From NCBI GenBank assembly GCA_963678675.1, contig OY783199.1, forward strand, positions 18,446,097-18,510,096: a stretch of DNA of 64,000 nucleotides, given 5' to 3'. The notes below the pieces were generated by a model. It made no database searches, was not told the DNA's origin, and saw only the letters and a program-made list of their open reading frames with translations. The stretch is from Xiphydria camelus (Eukaryota > Arthropoda > Insecta > Hymenoptera > Xiphydriidae). The translations under genes and the position numbers were made by a program. How positions within the stretch are numbered: position 1 is the first letter of the stretch; each line of letters starts with the position of its first letter. Positions 10,577 to 22,400 of this stretch are shown here, piece after piece.

Positions 10577-13500
10577 CGATCTCTCCGCGATGCTAGGCAA
10601 GGAGAGCATGTAAGGTTCCCGCGCGCGCGCGCGTAAGGTTTCTACGCTCTTTATACGGGGTTTGTTTACGATCGATGGATCTCTGTCACTTATAGTCCAG
10701 TCATATCGTACATCCAACCTTGCAATAATTAGGGTAAACCTAATTTTTTTATATGTTGTTAGGATCCACCTGAGTAGTATAAGTCCAGATTTGTGCAACC
10801 CTGAAAAAGTTGTGCTACCTGAGATATAGCCAAAAAACCGCGATATTTTTGGACTTTTTTCAATTCCTTGCCAAAAAGACACTAAAGGGAACTTCTGGCG
10901 AAAAAAATCACTCTTACCTTTTCTAAAGTAGATAAAATTTGCTACAATTTTAGCTCTAGCCGAGTTCGGTAGCTCTTGTAGTTGATGAGATATACCTTTG
11001 CAAAAATGACAATTTCTTTCTAAAACGGGCAAACTTTAGCTTACGCTTTACTTTCGAGTGAAATATTTTCAAAAGTACTAATCCTACATAAAAACTTCGA
11101 AAAATAAAATTTTAGAAAATTTAATTACCTTCCATTTAAAAATGGCCAAAAACCAAAAAAGTCACAGTGAGATATCGATAGAAGCCTAAGGCGAGGAGAG
11201 CGGGATCAGGTATAGGAGGGAAATAATTATTTCATTGGACAACAGTGATTTTGTTACTCGAACCAGACCAGGTGATTCTTATAGATTTATGTGCGCTAAA
11301 AACGAATCTGACTTTCAAATTTGCGACGTTGGTCAGGATTTCGAGACAGTTGAGGTTAAATATACGAAAACGGGCGATTTTGGCCATATTTACGGGTCTA
11401 TTACAATGAAAATAAAAAATGTTTCTTCATTGCACTTACTTACAGCATTTGAAAGTGTCGTTTTTGAGCTTTTCAATATATTACTTGATTGTTCCTAAAT
11501 GATTTTACAAAGCCAAATTTCACTACGACAAGTCGATCATGTAGGTCCACCGCACCACGCGTCTGATATATTTAGGCCATATTCACGGCTCTATTACAAT
11601 GAAACTAAAAAATTTTCCTTAATTGCACTTACAGCATTTGAAAGTGTAATTTTTAAACTTTTCAATACATTACTTGATTGTTCCTAAACGATTTTATAAA
11701 GCCAAATTTCAGTACGACAAGTTTATTGTTCAGATTCATTTAGGCGTGTAGAGCGGTAAACCTACACGATCGACTTGTACTGAAACAGCTTTATACAATC
11801 GTTTAGAAACCATCAAGTAATGGACTGGAAAATTAAGAAACGAGACTTTCAAATGCTCTAAGTGCAATTAAGAAACATTTTTTAGTTTCATTGTAGTAGA
11901 GCCGTGAATATGGCCTAAATGTATCAGACGCGTGGTGCGGTGGACCTACATGATCGACATTTCGTACTGAAATTCGGTTTTGTAAAATCGTTTAGGAACA
12001 ATCAAGAAATGTATTGAAAATTTGAAAAATGACACTTTCAAATGCTGTGAGTGCAATTAAGACAAATTTTTTAGTTTCATTTTAATAGAGCAGTGAATAT
12101 GGCCTAAATGTATCAGACGCGTGGTGCGGTGGACCTACATGATCGACTTGTAGTGAAATTTGGTTTTGTAAAATCGTTTAGAAACAATGAAATAATGTAT
12201 TGAAAAGTTTAAAATGACACTTTCAAATGCTGTAAGTGCAATTAAGAAAATTTTTTTTGTTTCATTGTAATAGACCCGTGAATATGGCCAAAATCGTCCG
12301 TTTTCGTATATTTAACCTCAAGTGTCTCGAAATCCTGACCAACGTCGCAAATTTGAGAGTCAGATTCGTTTTTAGCGTACATAAATCTATAAGAATCACC
12401 TGGTCTGGTTAGAGTAACAAAATCACTGTTGTCCAAAATGTAATAATTATTTCCCTCCTACCCGACCCCGCTCTCCTCGCCTTAGGCCTCTATCGATATC
12501 TCACTGTGACTTTTTTGGTTTTTGGCCATTTTTAAATGGAAGGTAATTAAATTTTCTAAAATTTTATTCTTCAAAGTTTTTATGTAGGATTAGTACTTTT
12601 GAAAATATTTCACTCGAAAGTAGAGCGTAAGCTAAAGTTTGCCCGTTTTAGAAAAAAATTGTCATCCTTGCAAAGCTGTATCTGATCAACTACGACAGCT
12701 ACCGAGCTCCGCTAGAGCTTAAATTGTAGTAAATTTTATCTACTTTAGAAAAGGTAAGAGTGATTTCTTTCGCCAGAAGTTCCCTTTAGTGTCTTTTTGG
12801 TAAGGAATTGAAAAAAGTCCAAAAATATCGCGGTTTTTTGGCTATATCTCAGGTGGCACAACTTTTTCAGGGTTGCAAATCTGGATTTATACTACCCAGG
12901 TGGATCCTAACAACATATAAAGAAATTAGGTTTACCCTAATTATTGCAAGGTTGGGCTCTTTTTTATGTACGATATGACTGGCCTATTATGAGAGTTCCT
13001 GAGATCGCGCGAGAGGCATCTCTCGTCGATAGACCGGGAATAGATCAAAATTGAGTGTGGAGAACGTCGGAGAACGAATTTTTCTTCGATGCTAGGCAAG
13101 GAAAGCACGTTCCTGTAAGGTTTCTACGTTCCTCGAGGGGTTTGTTCGCGATCGATGGATCTCTGTCGCTTGCGGGAATCCCCGAGATCGTACGAGGGGC
13201 ATCCCTCATCGATAGATTGGGAATAGATCGAAATCGAGCGTGGAGAACGTCGAAGAAGGAATCTCTTCACGATGTTAGGTAAGGAAAGCACGTTCCTGTA
13301 AGGTTTCTACGTTTTTTACGGGGTTTGTTTACGATCGATGGATCTCTGTCACTTATGAGAGTTCCTGAGATCGCGCGAGAGGCATCCCTCATCAACAGAT
13401 GGGGAATAGATCGAAATCGAGCGTGGAGAACGTCGAAGAAGGAATCGCTTCACGATGCTAGGTAAGGAAAGCACGTTTTTGTGTAAGGTTTCTACGTTAT

Positions 13501-13810
13501 TTACAGAATCCTTTTGCGATCGATGGATCTCTGTCGCTCACGAGAGTCCATAAGATCACCCGAAGAGTATCCCTCATCGATAGATCGGGGATAGATCGAA
13601 ATCGAGCGTGGAGAACGTCGAAGAAGGAATCTCTTAACGATGCTAGGTAAGGAAAGAACGTTTTGTAAGGTTTCTACGTTGTTTACAGGATCTGTCCGCG
13701 ATTGATGAATCTCTGTCATTTATGAGAGTTCCTGAAATCGCGCGAGGGGCACCCCTCATCGATAGATCGGGAATAGATCGAAATTCGGTATCGAAAACGT
13801 CGAAGAACAA
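10577..13810 (+). repeat. ~183-bp tandem array (satellite-like), split by a 2.3-kb insertion
   Basis: The marker GATCGATGGATCTCTGTC recurs at ~10673, 13150, 13333 and 13518 and in degenerate form at 13700. The spacing is 183, 185 and 182 bp; the first and second markers are separated only by the insertion at 10693-12986. Each unit also holds GATGCTAGGTAAGGAAAGCA, TGTAAGGTTTCTACG, GAGAGTTCCTGAGATCGC and GGGAATAGATCGAAATCG. About five to six units are present. No ORF is conserved across units. The length is near the nucleosome repeat, as for many satellites. Confidence 0.85.
10693..12986. mobile_element. 2.3-kb foldback element with ~1.1-kb arms and internal ~185-bp subrepeats
   Basis: The tips are TAGTCCAGTCATATCGTACA and the inverted TGTACGATATGACTGGCCTA, flanked by TTA on both sides (10690-10692, 12987-12989). 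Removing it restores the uninterrupted tandem unit CACTTATGAGAG. The arms mirror each other for more than 1 kb, e.g. ATAGCCAAAAAACCGCGATA against its complement near 12835. The centre contains ~185-bp units with CATTTGAAAGTGT, ATTGTTCCTAAACGATTTTA and CCGCACCACGCGTCTGATA, two or more per arm. The mirrored short ORFs are a by-product of the inverted repeat. No transposase is seen. Confidence 0.85.
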
Positions 13811-13856
13811 AGAAGCTGTAAAGGAGAGGCTAACTAAAAGGCCCATAAAAATGCAG

Positions 13857-13880
13857 CACACACACACACACACACACACA
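13857..13880. repeat. (CA)n microsatellite
   Basis: Twelve CA units in a row, just after the tandem array. Confidence 0.95.
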
Positions 13881-14321
13881 TCTGAATTTAAGTAAAAGCG
13901 AGATCGCAGAGGGGGTGCGCTTAATTGCAGCGCTAATTGGACCTATACTTCGTTGCGCGTGCGACTCGGTAAATCGGATACATCGTAAACGGGGTTCTCG
14001 GACGTGCGGTTCGCGCGCGGTCGGAAGCCCGACGACGAGTTCTCGATCTGCGATTTATAAACGAGACGTTTGCCGAAGGACGCGCGCAGCCGGACCGGGA
14101 GAGAAGGGGTGGCGGCGGCTTCGCGCAACAAGAGCGCCGGGATGCGAGTCCCGCATCATCGTTACGCGCGGCCCTGCGCCTCGTTGGTCGGCCGGGAGGG
14201 TTCGTTGCCGCTAATCTCAATTTGATGATCAATGAATGCCTACCGGCCGCCATTTTACTATGCCGTCGAGTCTTCGTTTTCTCCCTTCCGCTAACGCCAC
14301 TCTCGCGCTCTCTTCGTCTCA

Positions 14322-14372
<51 letters not shown>

Positions 14373-14668
14373 TTCTCTCTCTTCCGTTCATCCACTTCCA
14401 CTCCAGTCTACTTTTACCCCCACGCGACGCGCGGGCCAACCGTTGTATCGAATAAGAGCACGCGCGTAACGGAAGGTGACCAAGGTCGACGCAATTAGGA
14501 GCAGGAGCGGGGAACGCTGCCGAAGGACTCGGGACGAAAGAGCGGCGACGATAAAGAAGGAGATAAAAACGGAGAAGATGACGTCTCTCGCGGGCTCTCG
14601 AGTCAAAAGATCAGAGTCTACCGGTCGCGTGGCTGTCAGGTTTCACGATTGCTAGAACCTGCAGGGTA
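13881..14668. other. CpG-rich block with a (CT)n tract, no recognisable gene
   Basis: CpG-rich DNA (13900-14220) followed by a CT/CTTT microsatellite at about 14318-14386, then mixed sequence. ORFs over the CT tract encode Ser/Leu or Arg/Glu repeats and are artefacts. It could be a promoter or UTR of an unseen gene. Confidence 0.45.
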
Positions 14669-15073
14669 CACTGATAAAGATAATTAGATTAAAATGACGA
14701 AACGCACCTAGTTTGACACGTTTAGTTATTCTAATCAAAATATACTGGTCAGCTTAAGCAAATATCAAGTTATTCTAACAAAATTTTTGGTTACTCCAAT
14801 CAAAAGTTTAGTGATTCTACACGGTTTAGTGATTAACACCAATTCAGCGGTGTGGACCTATACCTATATACCACATTTGATGTCATTCAATCTTATGCCA
14901 TTGTTATTTAACACCAAAAGTCATTTATCTAGATCCACACAGCAAAATGTTTTACAGTGTAACCAAAAAATGGTCTGTTTAACCAAACAGTTAGAGGATC
15001 CAAATTACACCGAACGGTTTGGTCCATCGTCTCCAGGCTTTTGGTTTGATTAACCAAGATATTTTTCTCATTG
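14669..15073 (-). mobile_element. CACTGA/TTCTCATTG element, inverted copy
   Basis: TA at 14667-14668 and at 15074-15075 flank CACTGATAAAGATAATTAG... and ...AACCAAGATATTTTTCTCATTG. The interior carries the family blocks in reverse order (CGTTTAGTTATTCTAATC, GGTCTGTTTAACCAAACAG, CGGTTTGGTCCATCG). A ~150-bp stretch with GTGTGGACCTATACCTATAT and TGATGTCATTCAATCTTATG is shared with the element near 52900 and with 54930-55010, so a second repeat is nested inside. Confidence 0.75.
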
Positions 15074-15489
15074 TATGGAATGGGACCATAAGATTGGTTT
15101 CGATCGCTGTTATCTTGTCACCTGTTAACTTTTGGGCTGGGTTGGTACAAGACTTTTTTCATGATTATACTTTGATCTACAAAAAAGGATTATACCGACA
15201 TCGCGAAAAAAGCGTAGGTAACGAGATAATCGTGATTGAAGTAGATTAAAATGGTACCGCTTTACTTTGTGGCATGGTACGACGCACATAGCGACCGGAG
15301 TTGTCTACCTGCGCCATAAAATGCGTTGAGAGGGCAAGGAATCTGAAGATTACGCGAAAGCGACGTTAAAGTCCTTCGTACCGAGGACATCAGTGTACTT
15401 AGAGCGAAAGGGGGATGGTACCGACCGCCGCGAAATGTTTGATCCTCTTAACAGCGATAATTATAGCAGATATTCAATTCCTTTTTATC

Positions 15490-15955
15490 ATAAGGTTTGT
15501 TTTCGTAGTCTACACTTTCTGTGCTGATTTCTCTACGCTACAGTGTACCTATGGTTATCAGAAATGAACCGAAAATGTAGAAAGTGTAGAGTCAGAGTGT
15601 CTACAGAAACTTGATTATAGAATTCCCTGATATTTCTTGGACTATTTCAGATCAAATTTTGTAAGTATTCCCTAATATTTTTGACCATATTAGGAGCTTT
15701 ACATGACCAACAAAGCTATGAATAAGCGTAATACAAGAATACGAACTGGAACCAAACCCAACATATACCCTAAGAAAAACACGTTGCTGGTAGAATTGAA
15801 TCGTGAAATTTAATGTTTCGACGATGGAACTTCGAGAAATTAACTCCACTTTAATTCCAATTTTCAGAAAAAAATCCTGAATTCCCTGACTTATCCCTGA
15901 CCGATCAAATTTCCCGACATTTTCCGATTTTCCAGGTCTCTAGTCACCCTGAGAG
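15490..15955. repeat. Repeat-derived hairpin and diverged element
   Basis: AGTCTACACTTTCTGTGCTG at about 15508 pairs with AATGTAGAAAGTGTAGA near 15583, forming an imperfect hairpin. The following stretch (15600-15950) has repeated AATTCCCTGA-like motifs (ATTCCCTGATATTTC, TATTCCCTAATATTTT, AATTCCCTGACTTATCCCTG) and ends CAGGTCTCTAGTCACCCTG, which looks like a diverged element tip. No coding potential. Confidence 0.4.
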
Positions 15956-16678
15956 AGTTCTCCACTAATTCTTATACACTTCTTGATAGCTGCGAGTATA
16001 CATATACTATATCATGAAAAACCGAGCGAATTAATGTAGACAGTGAAAACAAACCTATTGATAAGAAACGAAATAGCGCGGAATTCAAATTAGCCTGGAA
16101 AACTACGTCTGTATATATACATATAACGAGTATCTATGAGCGGTATGGAGAGGGCGCTGTAATAAAGTTTCTCGAATTTCACGCGCCGATGAACGCGCTT
16201 CGCGATTTCCACCGAGGCGAAGCGTCGCATCCGCGATTGAGTTTCGCGTCGTAAAAACGCAAACGACGACGACGACGACGTACGACGGTCGGAGGGAAGG
16301 ACGATTGGCTACCTTCCAGAATTCGCGCGTGAATCGCGATAGTGGCAGCTGGCCAAGACGCGCGACCCTCCGCGGAGAAAAGTTACTCCGCGCTGGAAAT
16401 CTCGGGGTTACGGTCGTGCGCCTGTGTGGTCCGGGTGTTGCTTTCGCGTAACAGCGCTCGCGGTACGGCAATTAGGACTCGCATACGCGAGCCGGACTGG
16501 GTCGTTTCCTGAAACCAGTCATTCGAACGAGTACGGCGGGTCTCTACGTGGTTCAGGGAATACTCGACGAGTCTTTCGAACACGCGTCGCGACGTTAGAT
16601 CGTCGGTTGTTATTTCAAGCGTCCTTGCGATGTTGGTACCGTGATGTAGGTATTTCGATGAAAAAACGCGCGTCGATA
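15956..16678. other. Intergenic with CpG-rich stretch (16160-16660)
   Basis: Contains an ACG triplet run near 16263-16280. Competing ORFs on both strands, none domain-like. Nothing else recognisable. Confidence 0.45.
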
Positions 16679-17628
16679 CACTCGGAAAAATAACCTGGTC
16701 AATGTAATCAAAATCCTGGAGAACGTAACCAAACCATTTGATTAAATTTGTCTGGTTAACCCATTGCGACGCGAATTTTTGTTTCATTCATATTATTGCT
16801 ATTTTTAGCTTTATAAAGATTTTCGGGGTCGCTGAGCACGATGATGACGTTCGAACTTCAAAATAAAAAATTATTTATTCAATTTGCCGACTGTGTTCGT
16901 CACGATTCTGACGACAGTACTGCAAAATTCAAAATGGTGGATCCAATATGGTAACTACTGTCTCTCAGAATATTTTATAGACCAACATAACAAAAAACTC
17001 TATTTTTGCATATTTTGGAAATTTTTTTTGAAAAAACTGACCTACGAAAAATTCTGCAAAAATATATTGTTTAGTTCGATGTTTGAGATATTTGCAAAAA
17101 AAATTTTAGATCTCTAGGACTTGTAGTTTAGACACAGCCGAATTTATTGTAAAAAAACGAGATTTTCGAGTTTTAATTGTTTATACATAATAAGTAATTA
17201 ACCAATTCACGTACTTTTTTGTGCTAGTTGTACTCCTTACATCCCCAAGAGTTTATTAAAAAAAAGCATTCGTACTTAAATGTCAACGCGAACTAGAAAT
17301 CCAATACAAATTTAGGAGAAATAGGTGGGAAGTATACGTCCCACTGCGTCGCAAAGGGTTAAACTGACCTATTGAAAAGATCCCATAGATCCCCATGGAC
17401 AATTACTACGGGAATCTGATGTGCTTTAGACACAGTAATTCCAGATATTCATTAGAAAAGTTTGAGAAGGACGAATAGGAATGCATTGGATTCTATGCGC
17501 ATCTGCACCGAGAGAAAAGTGAGTAGTAAAATCAACCACAATCAAGATGAAAGATCCATATTTTACCAAACGATTTGGCTATGGTCTCCAAGATTTTGGT
17601 TCAATTGGCCAGGTTACTTTTCTCAGTG
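16679..17628 (+). mobile_element. CACTGAG-type element carrying nested insertions
   Basis: TA at 16677-16678 and 17629-17630 bracket the termini CACTCGGAAAAATAACCTGG and GGTTACTTTTCTCAGTG. The host element is broken at TCTGGTTAA/ACTGACC by the TTAA element 16760-17358. It is broken again at about 17372-17505 by a fragment of the CCCATAGATCC foldback family, followed by another CACCGAGAGAAAAGTG start. The order of events is therefore host, then the nested elements. Confidence 0.75.
16760..17358. mobile_element. piggyBac-type MITE with TTAA duplication (family 2)
   Basis: TTAA at 16756-16759 and 17359-17362 flanks termini CCCATTGCGACGCGAA and CCACTGCGTCGCAAAGGG. Rejoining at one TTAA gives TCTGGTTAAACTGACC, which matches the intact sequence of the host family. 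So the 599-bp insertion and its 4-bp duplication are directly visible. AT-rich interior, no transposase. Confidence 0.88.
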
Positions 17629-19452
17629 TAGAAGCGACCACGGGTTTGTTCACTATACATATACACACGCGTAAAATCCCATGAGGAACGAAAAAGGCGC
17701 GTCCGAATGCGGATAAACTCGCTGTGTAAGGGTACACCGCATCGAGATCCCGTAGTGTTTCGTGTTCCGCGCTCTCAGATTGCAAGATGCGGGGGCGTCC
17801 GCGAAACTTCGGGGAGTGGAAGCCGTTGCGCGCGCAAGGAGGGCGCGAGAGCGATTTTGTGCGAGGCGGTTTCACGTTGCGTTGCCGCGCTAAAGCGATG
17901 CGGGCTCCCGCGCGACAGGTGGGTACGCCAATCGCTCGTTTCGATTCCGCAGAACGTATACGACGGATTTATTGAGGAAATTTCGAAAGAAATACCGAGA
18001 TATTTATGACTTTTATGCGAAAAAATAATGTTTTCCTACATAAAATCCATGATCTTATATTTAATTTGAAATATCGATCAAATAACTGTGCTTTTCGTAA
18101 TCAGCACGAAAAGACACACAAGATATGGTGGTCAAGCGATCAATTCGGTTTTCTCACTAATTTGTTTCTATTGCAAATTCGAATAATTTAGACAAAACTA
18201 TTTAGAGAACGAATTCCCGAGATTTCGATTTTTTTTATAAAATCCTAAGATATCTATTAAGATTTCACCGATTCTTCGAAAAAGAAAAACGTCATCTAAG
18301 TACCTGAAATAAATAATTTTTCCCAACACTAACAGATCTCTATATTAAAAAATGGACTAAATAATTAAGCTAAAGACTTTCTAAAAATTCTTCAAGCCTC
18401 TACTTTTTATCCCCTCTCCCTCACCCAACTTTTTCGTGATATAATAACACGAGTCGATTAGTCGCAGATATATGACTGATAAATAAAGGGCTGTGGGCAT
18501 CCGATGTCTACGATATATCGATATAGCGACGGAATTCACTCATCGATGCCGATGAATATGGTGAGGGACCGGCGATCGTAAACCGTACGTGCGAACACGC
18601 GTAGATTCTTTCAAGTGCGAGGGTGCGTGTAATTAAGACCGCGTAATACGAGTAAGGAGTCGTATGAAGGCGTTTTGCGCTGTTAACTGCAATAATGGAT
18701 TACGGACTTACGTTAGCGTCGAAGTCGATGCTGATTGCTTTCTCCGGTTGGACTGGAAGCCTCTGCGTGTCCGCACCACCTGCCTTCCTCCTCCTCCTGC
18801 CACCATTCCTCTTTATATCAGCTCCTTTTCACTCGTTTGATTCTTCGATGCCTGGTGTGTTACATCGAAGCATTAATATTTTCTGCGATACATTTGGATC
18901 TCGGCTGTGTTTCCCCCCCTGTGAAGCGCGTGTAAAAAAACGAGAAACCGATCGCCGTTTCAAAAAAGGAATTATTCTCGCATTCTCTCGATTTCCAACT
19001 AGTGGATTTATTTCACCATTTAGGAGTGTAGAAGAACGCGGCTTCATTTTGGAAGGGCGTTTATCTGGCTCTAAATATGATATAATATTTTAGCGAAGAA
19101 AGCGAGTCAATACTTAGGATGGAAACAGTAAATTACATATTTAAGGTCAAAACTGCAATGAAAGTAATAAAAAGTGTGATCGCAAGGGCTATAAGGGATA
19201 AAGGAGCATTTATGTAAATACTGTACATAAAAGAGTCTCTGTGTGTGTGTGTCGAGTGTATTTATTTTTTACAGATGTATCCACAAGATATTTAACGAAT
19301 ACATTTTTTATTGGCATAAATCATCGTTACAGAATTAAAGGTAAATTATCGCTGTTGATTTATGGGAGCGAATGTCGGTGTCGCTTCGGCGTTGCGACCG
19401 TTGCGAATGAAACGTCCACGAGTTCGAGCTTCGAGTTACCAACTCCTCGAGA
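17629..19452. other. Intergenic, CpG-rich then AT-rich; no recognisable gene
   Basis: 17640-17990 is CpG-rich. 18000-18200 shares short blocks (GTAATCAGCACGAAAAGA, GTGGTCAAGCGATCAA) with repeats near 46660-47060. An ORF at 18695-19093 (132 aa) lacks any domain pattern and I do not call it. The right end is the 3' flank of the minus-strand F-box/UBC gene. Confidence 0.45.
19307..19312 (-). promoter_or_regulatory. Candidate polyadenylation signal of the F-box/UBC gene
   Basis: Reads AATAAA on the minus strand, about 140 nt past the stop codon (19453-19455). A second AATAAA lies at 19261-19266. Confidence 0.5.
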
Positions 19453-22400
19453 CTACGACGACGTTATAACATCGTGCATTGCGTACTTCCACGTCCACGC
19501 TCTGGCGACTTCCTCGAATCTCTCACGATCCTTCATATACATTTCCCCCAATTCCGGTTCCATGCATACCTGAACAAGCAACATTAGAAGTGGGCGCTGG
19601 AACGTCGCAAATGTTTACTTATCAGGATGTCCAGAACAATTTCACAATGACATTCACAGGCCTCACAGCATCCTTAAAATTTATTTTAGGGGGAATAGGG
19701 TACATTTTCTTATGAAATAGTTCAACTTCATGTGAATGCAAGAATATCCTAGACTGTACAGGGCTAAAAGACGTCTTTAAGGCGTCGTATGAACCACTTT
19801 TGAATTACTTTTACCATTGAAAGATATCTCCAAGACGGGTCATGTCTTAAAGTCGTCTGAAAGTGGGACATAAGATTTCTTGAAGACGACTTAAGGAATT
19901 CTTTCAGCTTGTACGCTATCCGGGTATCCTTACGTCCTCGTTCAAATTATTTTAAGTGGGGTGTTTTTAAGGATATTTTACAATATTAGGGTACTTCTAG
20001 GGTACGATGCTAAAATAGGGTACTTTTAGGGTAAATAGGGACACACTGTGAAGCCTGCATTCAAGTACTTTTCAAGGATTATTCAAGGATTTTTGCAGCA
20101 TTTTTAATGACGTGAAACGATCAATGATAAGCTATATGAGAGGTAAGCGAATAAAGTAACCCATGCAATGAAGCAACAAGAATATTTATTAAGTGAAGAA
20201 ACGTGCCGTGATTATTCACTCATTAGTCGTTGCCCGCTGCTCGATGCGCCCAGTCCAAATTAGACTTTACTCTTTAAAAAATTCAGTGCTGTGGTAAAAT
20301 GAACGAAAAATAAATTTTCAAAGATCTACACAAAAATGCAAGTATACTTCTAGGACTTCTTAAGGACAAGCAAAATCCAAGTATTATTAAAGTACTTTAA
20401 GAATATCAAGGACCACTGGACACCCTGCTTACGCGGAAGCTGTAAAATGATCAGGGAAAACTCACTTGACAGTAGGGGTCCGTCAGTAAACTCTGTACGC
20501 TGATGAGCACTTTCGATATCGTGAGCGCCAGGGACCAATTGTGATGAATGGAATCGATACCGATGTCACCGTGCCTCGATACGTTCGGATGCAGTATCTT
20601 TGTGAGAAATCTTACGATAGGCGGACGAATGGGATAGCTAGAAGAAATAATCAACTATTCGTTCGAAGCGAAATTTATCTCATCCCGACCCGACACGACT
20701 GAGTGAAATTTCTTTGAGATAGGTACCTGTGCGGTACTTGCAGATACAAATAAAAAAGCCCTCCCTCGTAAGGACTCCCCACGGGCCCGGTAATCGTGGC
20801 CTGCCAATGGCAGCGCATTTTGTCCAGCGGCGTGGCTTTGATACCTTCCGGAGGATCGATTCGTAAACTTTTCAACTCGATGCGCAACCTGCTTTTCCTC
20901 CAGGAGCTGTCCTCGATCGTAAGAGGCATAGAACTCAACGAGGTTTGAGCCAGACACGTTCTGCACGGGGCCGAAGACGCGAGGTAATCGTACACTTTGT
21001 ACCAATTTCCAACGTGTCCGATCGCTCTGTACAGAGGCCACCTGATTTTCACGTATTCCTGCCACTGTTGCGGAGTTATGTGAGCGGTCAACAAGCCGTG
21101 CCACCTGCGGCAAACCTTTTCGGCGGACCAGAGACTGATGTCGTCCAAGTGCGAAAATACAGCCAGTAATACTTCCGGGGGCAACCTTTCCACGAGACCG
21201 GGCTCGTTGATGGGTTCGTGTTCGATGTGCTCGTGATTCGTGAGCAATTCCAGTCTTTTCGACAAGCTACGCGGTCTCGAAGGTTCACCGATCTCGCCGT
21301 GCGTTTTGCAGTTCCACGGATACGGGCGACGATGTTCCGCGGTATCGCATTTTTGGGGATTATCGGTCGGAGGGACGAGGTCTTCGGGTGATGACGTATC
21401 GTCGTCATCGACGGAATCTTGGGGATTTTCGTTAGAATTGCGCGTCGTACATTGGCCGCGAGGGATCGCACCTCCGGAATTACCGATTACTCTGTCTTGT
21501 GCATTTAAATTTGCAAGATGCCCGCCCAGCGACACATAATTACTGTCTGGAGTTGATTTGTCGCAAGATACCAGCGGCGGGGACTGCCGGGTTTTTGGAA
21601 TATCGATATTTCGCAAAGACGAGGCTGCCTCTTGTACTGCGCAGTCGGCGCTTGCATTGTTTCGGGGGGTAAAATAATTCTGAGTGGCCTGATTTTGCAA
21701 CTGCAGGTAAGGATGACGATTGGAATTCAAATTTGGGTTTGGGATATCGCGCGATTGCGGTACGCCGGGATTCGCATTTTGCGGCGAGTTCAATTGTTGC
21801 TGACTCGTTCTGCGCTCTACGTTATAGCAAAGATCGGTTGGCTCATCGTTGCCTGAATCTTGGTCGTCGGTTTTCTGAAGGAAATCAGAATATCCTGCCG
21901 TCGTGAGGACATACGGTAGAAGCGGAGATTACACTCCCAACTCTGAGCGACAGCTCGCTTCAGGGTTTGGAGCGTGATTTCTAGTTTATTCGGTCAAATA
22001 GTCGAGTTCGTATCGATATATTCTATTGAAACTACTGACACGGATAACCCTCCGTCGGGAGCAATGTCGAAAGTTATGAAATCCGACGCAATGTATTTCG
22101 CAGATAAGTGTGCTTCATATTTCTGCGGCTTTCCGGAAGAACCACTTAAGTCCATAATCCGCGTTTCTGAGACATTGAGTTTTTTATAATTACACTATTC
22201 TACAAAATCGAAAGATGAAAGATAAAATGTGACATTTTATGCAAATCAATATGGGTTCGGAATAAGAATTTAATTGTGGTAATAAAGAAAAGAACTTATT
22301 TTGCTCGTCCAAGAAAATTAAGTATACTTCAATTAACTCGTTATTCCGGGAATTATGGATTTAAGTTGTTATACGATCTTGTTGAACTACAGTAGTTTTT

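Noticed and set aside
10022..11032. 336-aa minus-strand ORF, the second longest uninterrupted reading frame seen in the window
   Set aside because: It runs across the left foldback arm, the tandem unit and the CpG/GA-rich block, three unrelated sequences. Its composition (Arg/Ser/Leu runs) follows the nucleotide bias and no domain is visible.
11235..12436. Two similar ~64-aa ORFs (starting MDNSDFVT) in opposite orientation
   Set aside because: They are the same sequence seen in both arms of the foldback. Most differences between them change the amino acid, so there is no sign of selection for a protein.
10577..13810. Tandem array considered as a CRISPR array
   Set aside because: Units are contiguous with no unique spacers, period ~183 bp, in an insect genome; it is satellite-like.
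13933..14439. 168-aa minus-strand ORF with a long Arg/Glu repeat
   Set aside because: Produced by the CT microsatellite; not a credible protein.
18695..19093. 132-aa ORF with a hydrophobic N-terminal part
   Set aside because: No recognisable domain, no supporting splice or codon pattern, and low-complexity Leu/Pro stretch. Left as intergenic.
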